Under the pieces are notes generated by a model. It did not search any database and was not told where the DNA came from. It was given only the letters and a program-made list of their open reading frames with translations. Made by a program: the position numbers and the translations under genes. Source: Argentina anserina (lineage: Eukaryota > Streptophyta > Magnoliopsida > Rosales > Rosaceae). From it: a stretch of 64,000 nucleotides of DNA. Below, one piece after another: positions 36,935 to 49,300 of the stretch (position 1 is its first letter; each line of letters opens with the position of its first letter). The stretch is taken from the NCBI RefSeq assembly GCF_933775445.1, contig NC_065877.1, positions 29,884,001 through 29,948,000 of the forward strand. Reading direction: 5' to 3'.

Positions 36935-39900
36935 GTAGCGTGCCATGATCGAGTGAGCAGTTTCTCAGGAAGCATCCTCCATAAGCAGGCCAGACCATTA
37001 GATTAACCACATAGTTACCGTTTTTTTTGTCTTGGTGACATCCACATCAAGGACCTTGGGAGGGGTCTAAACCAGCTCAACCTTGTCATCAAACTGAGGC
37101 AGAGTAGAGAAGATAGGGGTACCTTCCCCCACTCTCATCTTAAGGAGTGAAACATGGAGTGGATCTTCGATTGTGGAGGCATATCAAGGCGATAAACCAC
37201 ATAACAAATGCGAGTAGCCACTTTAAATGGTCCATAGAACCTAGGAGAGAGCTTGTGAGATGGCCTCTTGACCAAGGATTGTTGGAGATAAGGATGAAGC
37301 TTCAAAATCACCCAATCCCCTACATTGAACTCATGCTCAGGCAACTGCTTGTCTGCCTGCTATTTCATCCTATTACGAGCCAAATGCAAGTTCTGTTTCA
37401 GCAAGGAGAAGAGTTGATCTCGGCTGCGCACAGACACATTAAGATGCATAGGAGTTGTGCCCGGAATGTAGCGCTAAATGGAAGGAGGAGGGAGACCCTA
37501 TAAAGCCTCAGATTGTGTCATCTTGATAGTGGCATGGAAAGTGGTATTATACCACCACTTGGCCCAATGGGGTAATTCTTGTCAAGAAATAGGCTTATCC
37601 ATCACAAAACAGCGCAAATAGTGCTCAAGAGAACGGTTAACCACCTTCGTTTGACCATCAGATTGGAAATGGTACGTGGAGCTATGACAAAGTTTTGAGC
37701 CTTGGAGCTGATGGAAAGCTTTCCATAATTGATTGATGAAAATGGGAACCCTGTCACTCACAATACTTTGGCATTCCATGTAAATGAAAAATCTCCTTCA
37801 TGAAAATGTCAGCAATGCCCGCAGCAGAGTATGGGTGAGCCACGACAATGAAGTGACCATACTTTGAAGACGATCCACAATAAGTAAAACAACATTCTTA
37901 CCTTGTGCATTGGGAAGACCATCTATAAAATCCATGGAAATGTCAGTCCAAACCTCTGAGGGCACCGGTAGGGTCTGTAGTAGGACCAACGATCTAATGG
38001 TCTCGTACGACTGCCGCTAACACTGATCCATAAGAAGCAATGAACAATTTAACATCCCGACACATGCCGTACCACTTGAAATTCTGGGAAAGGCAACCAT
38101 AGGTGCGGAGTAAGCTGGAATGGCCAGCCTGCAAGGTGGAATGGTACTCAAACAGAAGCTTAGAGCGTCATTTTGAGGATGCAGGGACAAAGATGAGATA
38201 TTTATAATACAAGCGCCCATCATGCACCAAAAATATTTTTTTTTCACACTTTTGCATAGCGCAAATTCTCTAGGATCTTAATGGCCTCATGGTCCTTGGA
38301 AATAACCTGACGATTTGCAAGACAAAATCACAAATAGGAGCAAAGATAGTATGAATGGCGCAAACCTCAAATTTCCTAGACAAGGCGTCAGCCACCACAT
38401 TCAATTTGCTTGGGCGGTACTCAATTCGATAATCATCCAAGCAACTTGGCCAACCACTTGTGTTGGGCAGGAGTTGAAATCCGTTGAGTGAGTAAGTGCT
38501 TCAAGAGATAATGTCGCCATTAGTCGACGGTGAACAAGACTGAAAGCATCTCCTTATCGTCTTATCGTACACTGAGAGAGACTGATTTATGGGTGACAAG
38601 ACTTTGCTCAAGTATGCCACAGGGTGTCGCTCTTGTAACAACACTGCATCTATCCCATAACCGCTGGTATCGGTTTTGATAAAGAAGGGTTTGGAGAAAT
38701 CAAGGAGAGCCAGGACTGGCGTCGTTGTGACTAGGGGTGGGCACGGGACGGGATGGGACGGGACGAAGCTCATCCCACGTCCCGTCCCACTCTTTTGAAT
38801 CGGGACGGGACGAGGGTTTTTAAGAATGCATCCCACTCGGGATTAATCCCGGTTGGGACGGGACGGGACGGGACAAATCCCACCTTTTTATAAAGTTAAA
38901 TAAAAACCTATATTTTTATTTTTTTTCATAACAAAGTAACATTTAATAATGAAATTTTAACAAAAAAATGCATATTATGTTCAAAATATTATAAATTACC
39001 ATTATTATTTGAGTTGATATAATTTTAGAGTTATTAAGAACATAAATTAGTTTCATTTTGATACAAATATATAAGAATTTTTAAGTTTTCATTAAAGGTG
39101 GGACGAGACGGGACGAAGCGGGATAGAAATTATTCGTCCCACGTCCCATCCCACTAGAATGAAACGGGACGGGATCGGGACGGGACGAACGTTTTTAGAC
39201 CTCCGTCCCGTCCCGTCCCGTCCCTATGAATTTCAGGACGGAATCGGGACGGGATCGGGATTTCCGTTTTTTATGCCCACCCCTAGTTGTGACTGTGAGT
39301 TTGAGAGCATCAAAGGCAGCCTCTGATTCATCTGTCCACGTGAAACTGTCGGCCTTTAACATATCTGTAAGGGGCTTGGCTATGCGCCCAAAATTTCTGA
39401 CCAAACGATGATAATACCCCGCAAGGCCCAAAAACCCATCAAGGTCTTGACTGACTTCAGTTTGGGCCAATCAAGCAGGCGTTGAACTTTAGCTAGATAG
39501 AGTAAAGCTGCAAAGCTGCACTTAGACATTTTCACCTTAAGATGATTAGAATGGAGCAATTGAAGCACTTGAGTAAGTAGAGCAACATGGGAATCTAGAT
39601 CATGGCTATAAACTAAAATATAGTTAAAGACTACCAACACTCATTTCCGAAGGAAATCACCAAGGACATAATTCATAAGAGCTTGAAAGGATGAGGGAGC
39701 ATTGGAAAGGACGAAGGGCATGACCAAGAATTCATAATGACGCTTATGGGTGAAAAATGCGGTTTTGGGAACATCATCCTCAAACATCCGGATTTGATGA
39801 TAATTGGAACGTAAGTGTAAATTAGAAAAGTACCGAGCACCGTAGAACTTATCAAAAAGTTTATTGTTCACCGGAATTGGAAACCGGTTTTGATGGTGAC

Positions 39901-40772
39901 CACATTAAGCTCACATTAATCCACATAAAAACACGAAGTGCCCTCTTTCTTGCGTACTAAAAGCACCGGTGAAGAGTATGGGCTTTGGCGATGGTTGATG
40001 ATGCTTTGAGCCAACATTTCCTTAACTTGGTCTCAAGCTTGGTTTTTTGGGAATGAGAATAACGGTAAGGTCGAACATTGACTAATTTGGCATTGGAAAT
40101 TAAGGGTATTTAATAGTATATGGGCCGACATGGGGGCAGTCCAGTGGGTGGTTCAAAAACAGGGGCACAATCTGTGAGAACTTGCTTAATGGGCTCATGT
40201 AGGGAAGTGGTTGGGCCTGGCGGTCAGGAGGTAGTCAGAATGGGCTCAAATTGGTCGATGGGCACTAAAGCATACAAAGAGGGCAAGTCCAATGACCTGG
40301 GTTGACGGGTCAAACTTTGCAACACATACTGACAACCGTCCACAATAAACATCATAAATTTATCAGCAAAATGCCAACCGATAAATCCCAAGGAACTCAG
40401 CCAATCCACACCCAACAACAAATCACAGCTAATTATAGATAATATGAGGAAAGAGTTTGTGAATTCATAGTTCTGAATGGCAATTGTGACATCGTGAGCA
40501 ATGCTAACCAGTCGAATTGGCTCATCAGTTACCATCTCAAACCGGAGAGTGGTAGCTGGGGTGATGGCAACACCCAACTGCCTGGTAATGGTTGGGTTAA
40601 GAAAGCTTGTATTTGAGCCACAATCGACAATAACGCTCACCGGAGTGCCGTTCATAGTCCCCGTAAAACGCATCATCTCACCCAAGACATAGCTAGTGAT
40701 GGTGTGCATGGGGTAAATAGGTGTATCCTCATCAGCCATAGGTTCATGCGGGTTTGGTGTGGGCTCAGGCAT
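36935..40772 (-). pseudogene. Broken gypsy pol polyprotein with chromodomain
   Basis: From N- to C-terminus on the reverse strand: retropepsin-like domain (40772-40224, VIVDCGSNTSF where family members have D-S-G), reverse transcriptase (39871-39500; HLRSNYHQIRM, KTAFFTHKRHYEF, then FNYILVYS where the catalytic FxDD is lost), RNase H (39470-39280 and 38730-38560; FLGLAGYYHRLV, IKTDTSGYG), integrase (37989-37582; [23 protein letters not shown]), the post-integrase region (37344-37135; FNVGDWVILKL), and a chromodomain-like piece near 37010-36930 (QWSGLLMEDASWE with a stop just before). Many stops and frameshifts make it non-functional. The hAT MITE at 38732-39285 splits the RNase H domain. Confidence 0.88.
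38732..39285. mobile_element. hAT-like MITE, GGGACGGGAC family, copy 1
   Basis: The ends TAGGGGTGGGCA and TGCCCACCCCTA are perfect inverses. An identical 8-bp duplication, GTTGTGAC, flanks it (38724-38731 and 39286-39293). Subterminal zones are runs of GGGACGGGAC and the centre is AT-rich. It sits within the RNase H region of the gypsy element, so it is younger than that element. Length 554 bp. Confidence 0.95.
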
Positions 40773-41016
40773 GGGTTATTAATCAATAGTGGGTGGGCAC
40801 TCTAATAATGTCAAAAGTGGTCGTCGATGATCGTTAGTGAATGTACCATGAATTAGGTTGTGGATTACGCTAAGCGCGCAGGTCAGTGAGGCACGCCTCA
40901 CATCGGCGTGTCAACCTCTAGGCCTTGGCCAACGTCGTTGGCTCCCACATAGACACCTCATGCTAAATTTTTGATTTCAGGCCGCCAATAAACAACTATA
41001 TAAGTTGGTCTTCCGG

Positions 41017-42100
41017 TCAGTCGGGTGCTCGGCACGATAACTTCTTGAAAGTGGAAATAAATGAATCCATGGTAGAGGTTTGCAAGAGGTGGGATAACTG
41101 GGTCTTGAAATCCATGGTATTATTAACGTCAAAATGGTCAGTGAAAGTTGAAACAAACTGTCTCCACATTGCCCCGGGGTGGCGCTGCTCAAACGTTGTC
41201 ATCCACATAGAGGTATCTAGACCAAAGTGGGAAGCAAACACTGAAATTTTCTCTGCTGCTGGGATACGTTGGGCTGAGACATAACGATAGGCCATAGCCA
41301 ACAACCAAATGGTGTCTTCTCCATAAAAAACGCGGCAAGTCAACCTTTGGTGTCCTGAAAGGCATGAGTTCTTGGTGTGGATGAATTTGCGGTCATGGGT
41401 TTGGCTGGTATGGTGGAAGTTGAAAGGCGGCTTGTGTTGAGAGTCGTGGTAACCGTGGAGAACTGAGCTGGGGCGGAAGTAAATGAATTGTGGTGATTAG
41501 GCGGAATAGACTGGCTGGTACTAGCACTCGAATGTGGTTTGAACATGTGGTTGATTGGTGATGAGTAGTGGGGGCTCGGCCTGGAGCTGGTGGATGGTGT
41601 GGAGGTCAACCAACTAGAAAAAGGGGGAAGTGACCCAAAGGTTGGGCACTGAGGGGTTGGTGGTTGTGTGGGTGGGTGCAAGGCCGAAGTTGTCGTCGGT
41701 GTGTTGGGAACCAATTTCCAAGAGGTGGTGGGTGTGGATGACCTTGGTGTAATCACCAAACAGTTGACGAGCATCTGTTGGAAGGCTGTAGCTGTTAGGC
41801 CATTTGTGCTAGACCCTGAGATAGCTGGGACTGGCCTAGAGCAATACCATCTACAGTGGTGTGGAGTTCTTCTTGCTGATTTTGGAGGAACTCAACCAAA
41901 GCTTGGAACATAGTATATGACTCATCGATGTGAAGCTCGTGAGAGGAATTCATACGTCGTGGGTTGGTGCCCGGGTGAGGGGGACATGGGCAACGACACA
42001 GTGCCGGATGAAGGCGGCGATGGGGGTCGTGACACTGATGGGGTGTTGGTATGATAATTCGATGAGACATGGAGGCCCCTAATAGATCGGGGTCTCTGAT
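41017..42100 (-). pseudogene. Broken gypsy gag
   Basis: Reverse-strand pieces at 42100-41795, 41774-41340 and 41343-41017 cover a Pro/Ser/Thr-rich N-terminal region (PTPQCPTFGSLPPFSSW) and a capsid-like part (WRQFVSTFTDHFD, LSHLLQTSTMDSFISTFKKL). This is the usual gag layout of plant chromoviruses. Frames are interrupted and no zinc knuckle was seen. Confidence 0.75.
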
Positions 42101-42106
42101 ACAAGA

Positions 42107-42271
42107 TGATAGGTACATAGATCTAGGGTTCCCAAAATTGGAGGTAAAAGAGTAAAACTGGGAAATAAAGATTCAAACCATTTTCATTCATGCCCTCAAT
42201 TGGGGAATAGATACAATTGATCAGGAAATGAGAGAAGCTACAAGACATAATACTATAGAGTAGTTCTAACA
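42107..42271 (-). repeat. 5' LTR of the gypsy element, internally deleted
   Basis: Begins TGATAG and ends TTCTAACA on the + strand. It aligns with the left LTR over about 150 bases, then skips roughly 105 bases before the shared AGTAGTTCT(C/A)ACA end. The primer-binding site lies immediately to its left. Confidence 0.7.
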
Positions 42272-42289
42272 TATTGCTTGTGCTATATC

Positions 42290-42931
42290 TAGGGGTGGGT
42301 TCAGTACAATACCAACTTGTTTTTACATGTACCATATACCAATCAATTCTAATTGGTAAAAAGAAATTGTTAGCATTACCAACCACCAAATCTCGTGTAC
42401 TGACTTTTTGATATACCAAGACTTTCGGTTAGTCGGTTGGTAATAGACCTTTATCAATATATAATTTAGGCCCAATTATATAAAAAGCTCATACCAATTT
42501 TTTGCTGAAAAGAAAATTCTTTATGATTTTCAAAGTACAGACAAGTTCATACAAAATTTATATAGAATGTTCATTCAACTAACTTTAAATCTCTAATGAA
42601 ATATTACAAACCCAAAAAAAGGAAATTAAATTTTGAATGGAAATCGACAATATCAAACTTTTGGTACTAATGAAGGGTTGAGATTACATATTGGTATTAA
42701 ATCTATAAAAATGAACGGGTAAGATTGATATGTGTAATAATAGTTTAAGAAAAAATTAATAAATATAAAATATTCGATTGGTACGGTAATACCAAAATTT
42801 GTTAAAATCATTACTACTACCATGTCAACTTCCATATATTGGCTCGGTATTACCATACCAACACTTCAGTAGCCAATATTCAGTTAGTAGGTATTTGTAC
42901 GGTTTTGTTTGGCTCAATATTGACAGCCTTA
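42290..42931. mobile_element. Probable hAT-like MITE
   Basis: The left end is TAGGGGTGGGTTCAG; the right end is TTGACAGCCTTA, an imperfect inverse. Flanks GCTATATC and GGTATATA agree at 6 of 8. Interior blocks of GGTATTACCATACC type are usual in such elements. It lies 18 bases from the right end of the gypsy element. Confidence 0.55.
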
Positions 42932-43125
42932 GGTATATATCCGTTGGTACTACACATAACCACATTTAGAGAGCTAGTTCTCTTCTAAAAATTAATTTTT
43001 TGTTGGCAAATTCATCCCAACGGTACCTCACCTTTCTGACTTTATAAACTTCGGTGTCTCATGTTTTTCAAACTTCACATCACTACTTCATGTTTGAATC
43101 CCGACCCAATTTTGGTACTTTCAAT

Positions 43126-44115
43126 TAGGGGTGGACACGAGTCACTACAGTTCGGTTTTGGACAAAACTCATAATCTAATCTAAATTTTAAATTCGGTTC
43201 GGTTTTTCTATTTTAGAGACTGTGACCCACAATCCGACCCAACCCGCACGGTTCGGTTTAGTTTGGTCTGTTTTTTTCGGTTTTGCCCGTATGTAAAATA
43301 CGTAATATTAGAAATTAATTTCAAAGTACAAAATTTAACATAAAGATGAAAAACAAAAGGTCTAATTGATTATTCCATACCTGATTGACTTTAACATATT
43401 CACAGTCCATATTTAACTCAAGTACAAAAAACTTTATTGCATTAAAATCAGAGAGGAACAAAAATGTTCGCACTCCCTATGGGTTTAGGTAATTGAACCT
43501 CACTAAGTCTGTCGTGTAGGTCGTCTGGTTTGTCCAAGCCGTCTTTTACGTTCATATGAGCCGTTATTAATACTTATTCGCCGAGGATATGAAACATTAA
43601 TAGAATAATTGATTAGAGAATTCAATTTTTAGAGTCACGGTACAAAGAGAGGCAACAAGAAATGAAGATTGAGGGAGGGAGGGGAGAAGAGGGAGGAAGG
43701 AGGAGTCATGTAGACCAGTATTGCGGAATGAAGTGAACTTTTAATATATCGTTAAATTAAGGAGTGAAGATTTTGAAAGAGAGAGAGAGGGCTGTAAGTT
43801 TGTTTTTTGTCTGAGAAATGAGAGAGGCCGCAAGATTGATTAGGTCTATTAGGTTTATGCTGACTTTAGTTTTATTTATTTTTAAATAATAAAAGTAAAA
43901 ATATACCAAAATGATGACGTTGACTGTTGACTTCGGGTTATTTGAGTCGGTTCGGTTTCGATCGGTTTATAAGGGACTAAACCCAATACCCAACCCAAAC
44001 ATAATCGGTTCGGTTCGGTTCGTTTTTTTTATTTTCGGTTCGATTTTTTCAGATTCGGTTTGAATTTAGATATGGTTTTTTTTTCGGTTTTCGAGTCTGC
44101 GTGTCCACTCCTTTA
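43126..44115. mobile_element. Inverted-repeat element with GGTTCGGTT ends
   Basis: The ends TAGGGGTGGACACGAGTC and, inverted, GACTCGAAAACC...GTGTCCACTCCTTTA frame about 990 bp. GGTTCGG motifs are dense at 43140-43280 and 43950-44095. This pattern matches the other TAGGGGTGG elements here, but no target duplication was found. Confidence 0.6.
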
Positions 44116-44123
44116 AGCCGTTA

Positions 44124-44887
44124 GCGCCATTACAAAGACTGATATGTAAGGGTACTTTGGGCAATTCAATCACGGGGATAAGCTATTGAACTCATTGATG
44201 CCCATAAAATCCAAATTTCTCCACTCTACTTAACCTCTCTCAATCTCAGAATTTTTCACCATACTCATTCCAGATGGATTTGAGTTTGAGGTGAAGCGGT
44301 TGTCGGAGATACTAGAGTGGCACTAAACTCATAAAAAGGCCTTGGTAGGTTCTGTTTGTATGACATGAATCTTGATCATTGCATATGAGTTGAGCGGTAG
44401 TGGCTGATTCGCCATGATTTGATCTGAATCTTGATGGGTTTCGTTTAAACTATAGAACAAACCATGGAAATGATAAGTTAGATATCTAAAGAAGCTCGAA
44501 GAAGAATGCAAGAAGCTGCATGTTTTAGGCATAGTAGGTTCTGATTCATGATTTAATTAAACAAGTGAAGGTGAGGTATGTGTAATGAGGAGTGGCTGGA
44601 ATTGATTTGTTACTGCCTCTCTACCTTTTTGTATCGGATTCTGAGCATACTGGAGTAGCCGAGCTCGAAGGCCTTGGCCAATCACCCAATGGACAGAATT
44701 TTATAGTTAGCTGGCAGTTCATATAACAGAGTTGACGGTAAAATATACCAATATTGGATCGGGGTTCAAACATGAAGTAAGTTTGAGAAACATGAGATAC
44801 TGAAGTTTATAAGATCGGAAATGTGAGGTACCGTTAGGACGAATTTTTCATTTTTATTAGAAATTCAAAGATACATGTGGATAAATT
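44124..44887. other. Spacer between elements
   Basis: About 760 bases without recognisable coding or repeat features. The reverse open frame at 44329-44532 shows no motif. Confidence 0.45.
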
Positions 44888-44895
44888 ATTTATAT

Positions 44896-45962
44896 TAAAG
44901 GTGGCAAACTGATTGAAAAGCCCGAGTCCGGCACGGACCTGGCCTGTTAAAAGTCGGCCCGTTAACGGTCCGATTCGACACAAATTCGTTATTGTAAGGG
45001 GCCGGATCGGGCCGATATATTTTAGCCCATAGGCCCGACTCGGCCTGAGCCCGACACAGTCTGAGCACGATAAATTCATGGTCCCGCCCGTTAAACACAT
45101 AATTTTATATTATTTATATAAATATTTAAACAATTATTATTATTAGACTTGAATATTATAACTTTTAAATTGAAATGTCTTGATTATTTTATTATTTTAA
45201 CTATAATTTTCACAAATATCGTCAAAGTAATGAAGAAATGTCATTGTTTTTACATACATAACGTTTTAAAAATAAAATTATATAATATAATGTAGTATTT
45301 TATTTATTTTACTATTCTAAATATTTATACAAAATAAATATTCTAATTACATAATATTTTTTATTGTAATTGTGTCTTATAATGCTAATGGGCCGAGTCG
45401 GACCGGACCAGGCCGGGTTTGATGTTTAGGCAAATGGGTCGGCTCGAGCCCGACACGATAAATAAATAGGCCGGCCTGTTAAACACATAATCTTATATTA
45501 TATATATAAATATTTAAACAATTATCATTATTAGACTTGAATATTAGAACTTTTAAATTAAAATATTTTGATTATTTCATTATTTTAACTACAATATTTC
45601 ACAAATATTATCAAAGTAGTGAAGAAAACGTTATTGTTTCGACATACATAACGTTTAAAAAATAAAATTATATAATATGTTGTAGTATTTTATTTATTTT
45701 ACTATTTTAAATAGTTATATAAAACAAATATTCTAATTACATAATAATTTTTTATTGTAATTGTGTCTTATAATGCTAATAGACTGGGCCGGGTCTAACA
45801 TAAGTATGAGCCATGAGCCAGGCTGTGTTTGATGTTTAAACAAATAAACCGGCCTGAGTCCGACACGATAAATAAATGGTCCGAACAGAACACGACACAA
45901 ACACATTTTTGACCTATATAAAATAGACCGGGCCGGCCCGACCCGACCGTTTGCCACCTCTA
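44896..45962. mobile_element. hAT-like MITE, TAGAGG-GGCAA family, copy 2
   Basis: The ends are TAAAGGTGGCAAAC and, inverted, GTTTGCCACCTCTA. Flanks ATTTATAT (44888-44895) and AATTATAT (45963-45970) agree at 7 of 8. The interior carries a direct duplication of about 386 bp: the stretch from TTAAACACATAAT at about 45092 returns at about 45479. GGGCCGG-type motifs mark the ends. Confidence 0.78.
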
Positions 45963-45970
45963 AATTATAT

Positions 45971-46380
45971 ATACATTCTTCCTCACCAAACGATGGATAA
46001 TTTCACCGTCAAAAACTTTTTTAACAACATGACGTGACTCCTCAATCCGTACTTACACGTCTCCATATCAGAGTGACAAACAATTAGTCACCAAAAACCT
46101 CTCACACGAAATTTAATGTCATAAACAAAACAAAAAAGACCATTAATTTACACTGGAAGTCCCTCATCTTACCTGATTTGAGAACCAACCCGACCTGTAA
46201 ATGGACCCGCTGCGGTTAACTGCTGAGTTTAACCAGTCTGGTCCCTCTCTTAATCTTTTTGGAGATAAAAATATCATACACTTCTGCTCAACACCCTCTT
46301 CTCAGTTCCAATACGAAAGAGCTCCTCTCAACCTCAGCAGCTATGCTTTAAGCACTTTCACATACAAGAAAACCCAGAAA
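45971..46380 (+). promoter_or_regulatory. Promoter and leader region of the PPR gene
   Basis: Sequence between a hAT-like MITE and the PPR start. An ATG at 46201 is in frame with the chosen start at 46381 and would add 60 residues, so the last 180 bases may be coding. Confidence 0.4.
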
Positions 46381-49300
46381 ATGCCTCAGGCCCTTTTTTT
46401 AAAGCCATTCATTTATGCTCCTTTGGATAATTGGGGGTATGTTCTCTTTCAGAGTTCCCATCTTGATAAACCCATCTTAAACCCCTCTCTACATTTTCAG
46501 CTTCTGACTTTGGATTTGGTTGCTTATAACTCTGAAAGTCTGTTACTTTACTATTTCTGGGTACCTAAATTACTAGATTCTGATGAACTTTATGTTTATG
46601 TGATAGTTGCATTTGTATTGAAAATTGGAATTGACTGGTTATGTAGTCTGACAGTTATTTGATGATTTCTGTTCATTTTGGTAATTGAGAAATAACAATG
46701 AGAATCTTTTGTCTTCAGTAAATTGAAAGAATGCACAAATTCTATAGGTGCCAATGTGAAGATGCCCGGAAGGCTGGAGGTAGTTTGTATGGGAATGTTG
46801 TCACCACGAAAGTTTTTGCAGAAAAGGAAGAAGATGGAGGTCTTTAAGGACGCTGGCGATGAGGCTGACCAGAAGAACTGGAGGAGATTGATGAATGAAA
46901 TTGAAGAGAAGGGTTCTGCTGTGACAGTGCTTAAAAATGAAAAGCTCAAAAATAAGTCGATACCTAAGGATGTTGTCCTCGGAACGTTGGTTAGATTCAA
47001 GCAATTGAGGAAGTGGAACCTAGTTGCTGAGGTATGTGGACTTGCATTTTTTTTTTCTGTGGCCGAAAAGATTTGGATACTCTGTGAATTCAGTTCTTTA
47101 TATTTGAGGATAATGAGTTGTACTGAAATTATTAAACTCCAATATGCTGACTTGATCCATAATTTATGTTAACTTCAAACAGTATTTCATTTGTTGTTTG
47201 CGATAGTTTGATATTTTAAATGGTGAGACAGTTGTTCTATGCAAATGCAGAAGTACTAATTATAAATTTTACTCATTAACTGCACAAGGATCCCTGCAAA
47301 TTAAATTAAATGGTTTGGAATTAGGATATGCCACTTTTTGCGTTTCAGTCACTGTGAAATTATTCTGTCTCTGGACTCATTTTTGTTAGTGTTTAAGTTG
47401 CTTAATGCTTATATTACCATCTAAGCTCACGTCCTTTTGTCTTCTAGATTCTTGAATGGCTTCAGACCCAGGACTGGTGGAATTTCAGCGAAATGGATTA
47501 TCTGATGCTTATAACAGCTTATGGGAAAGAAGGCCAGTTCAACAGGGCCGAGAAAGTCTTAAGCTTGTTAAATGAAAAGGGATATGCACCAAATGTAATA
47601 TCACATACTGCTCTTATGGAAGCATACGGAAAAGGAGGCCGATACAACAATGCTGAAGCAATATTTCGAAGAATGCAGTCTTCAGGACCTGAACCATCTG
47701 CTGTGACTTATCAAATCATACTAAAATTTTTTGTTGAGGTAATGTTTACAGATCCATATCTTATCTAGAAACTCTTCTTCACTCATTTTGCTGCTATTGG
47801 ACTCTTTCTAGTTTATACCTTCCGCATAAGACTGACTCAAATTACTGAAGGGCTGCAAGTTTAAAGAAGCTGAAGAAATCTTTGAGACCCTATTAGATGA
47901 GGAAAATTCACCTTTGAAGCCAGACCAAAAGATGTTCCACATGATGATCTATATGTTTAAGAAGGCTGGGAGTTATGAAAAAGCTCGTAAGATGTTTGCA
48001 GTGATGACTGAGAGAGGGGTTCGGCAATCAACAGTTACTTATAATAGCTTAATGTCTTTTGAAAATAATTACAAGGAAGTTTCAAAGATGTACAACCAGG
48101 TAAATCTTGTGAGAAGTTTGAATTATTATTCACATATCATGGTAGAGTATGCTTTTGAATGATTAGATTTTAAGGTTGCAGCAATAGCTTCGTGATAAAC
48201 TGTTGCTTAATAGATCATTGGTTGGATTGGATTGCCATTAGATAGAAGAATGAATTGTCATGCTGTTATAAAATTATACTGTCAGTAATTCTTGGAATCA
48301 GGTTTTAATAAGAATCCGAGCTTCAACCTCTCATTGCATGTTGCCTATGCTACCTAGTTTATGAAGTTGTTGGGTTTCCAGCCCATGTGTTTTTCCTAAG
48401 ATGGTTTCTTAGAGTATGGTGTTCCGGTAAGGATAAGGAATCCTTATTGATGATGGTTTACCTGTAGAATGAGGAAGCTTTACAGCCTACCACTATTAGG
48501 AATATGATTCCTATTTGGTGAGGAAACATGTTTGTCCTTATGGCTATATAAGGAGGGGTTATGCTCTAGGTTTAGGCATCGCATAGACAAAGAGCAAAGT
48601 GTGTTCCATTCTCGGTTAGAGGGTGAGAGAGGGCAGAGATGAGAGAGATAGGAAGAGAAGAGAGAGTCCTTGTTTTCTTAGTCTTTCTTGTGTATCCATT
48701 ATTAATATAGTGGAAGTGTGTGTTTCTGTCCGGTGGATGTAGGCAAAGCTATTTGCTGAACCACCTTAAATCTGTGTTATTTTCTTTGTGGTTGTTTCTC
48801 TTGGTTTGCTGTGCTTGCTCTGTTTTCTCTGACTAACTTGTTGACCAATTCACTACAAGAGTTGTTATCAGCTATCTATTCTTCTATCATATTGATTAAT
48901 TATACATCATTTTTCTATACCTTATCGTTTATGGAATTCTATATTAACGATATTTCCCATAGATAATGAAGAAGACTTCAAAGTCTTGTCTTTTATCTCC
49001 TTCCCCCCATGCTTACCAAAGTTGAACTGTCTGGCCTAGCCACCTGAATTTCCAAGTCCTTTATATCTTATAATACTTTTGAAGTAACTTAACTTCATTG
49101 TCAATAGTAAAAGTCATAGAAAAACTGAAGTAACCTGTTGATGACAGATGCAAAGAGCTGGTCTCCGACCTGACGTAGTGAGTTATGCCTTACTCATTAA
49201 TGCTTATGGGAAAGCTAGAAGAGAGGAAGAAGCCTTGGCTGTATTTGAGGAAATGCTTGATGCTGGTGTCAGGTATGTAGGCTCAATGCTATATATTCTT

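Larger units (their letters stand above)
36614..42271 (-). mobile_element. Decayed Ty3/gypsy chromovirus retrotransposon
   Basis: A near-complete element in reverse orientation. LTRs are 36614-36886 (3' LTR) and 42107-42271 (5' LTR). A primer-binding site of the initiator-Met tRNA type (TTGTATCAGAGACC, reverse strand) abuts the 5' LTR at about 42091-42105. A purine tract (GAGAGGGTGGGACT, reverse strand) precedes the 3' LTR. Domains run from right to left: gag, protease, reverse transcriptase, RNase H, integrase, chromodomain. Frameshifts and stops occur throughout. Flanks GATTG (36609-36613) and TATTG (42272-42276) agree at 4 of 5, fitting a 5-bp duplication. A hAT MITE interrupts the pol region. 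Confidence 0.9.
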
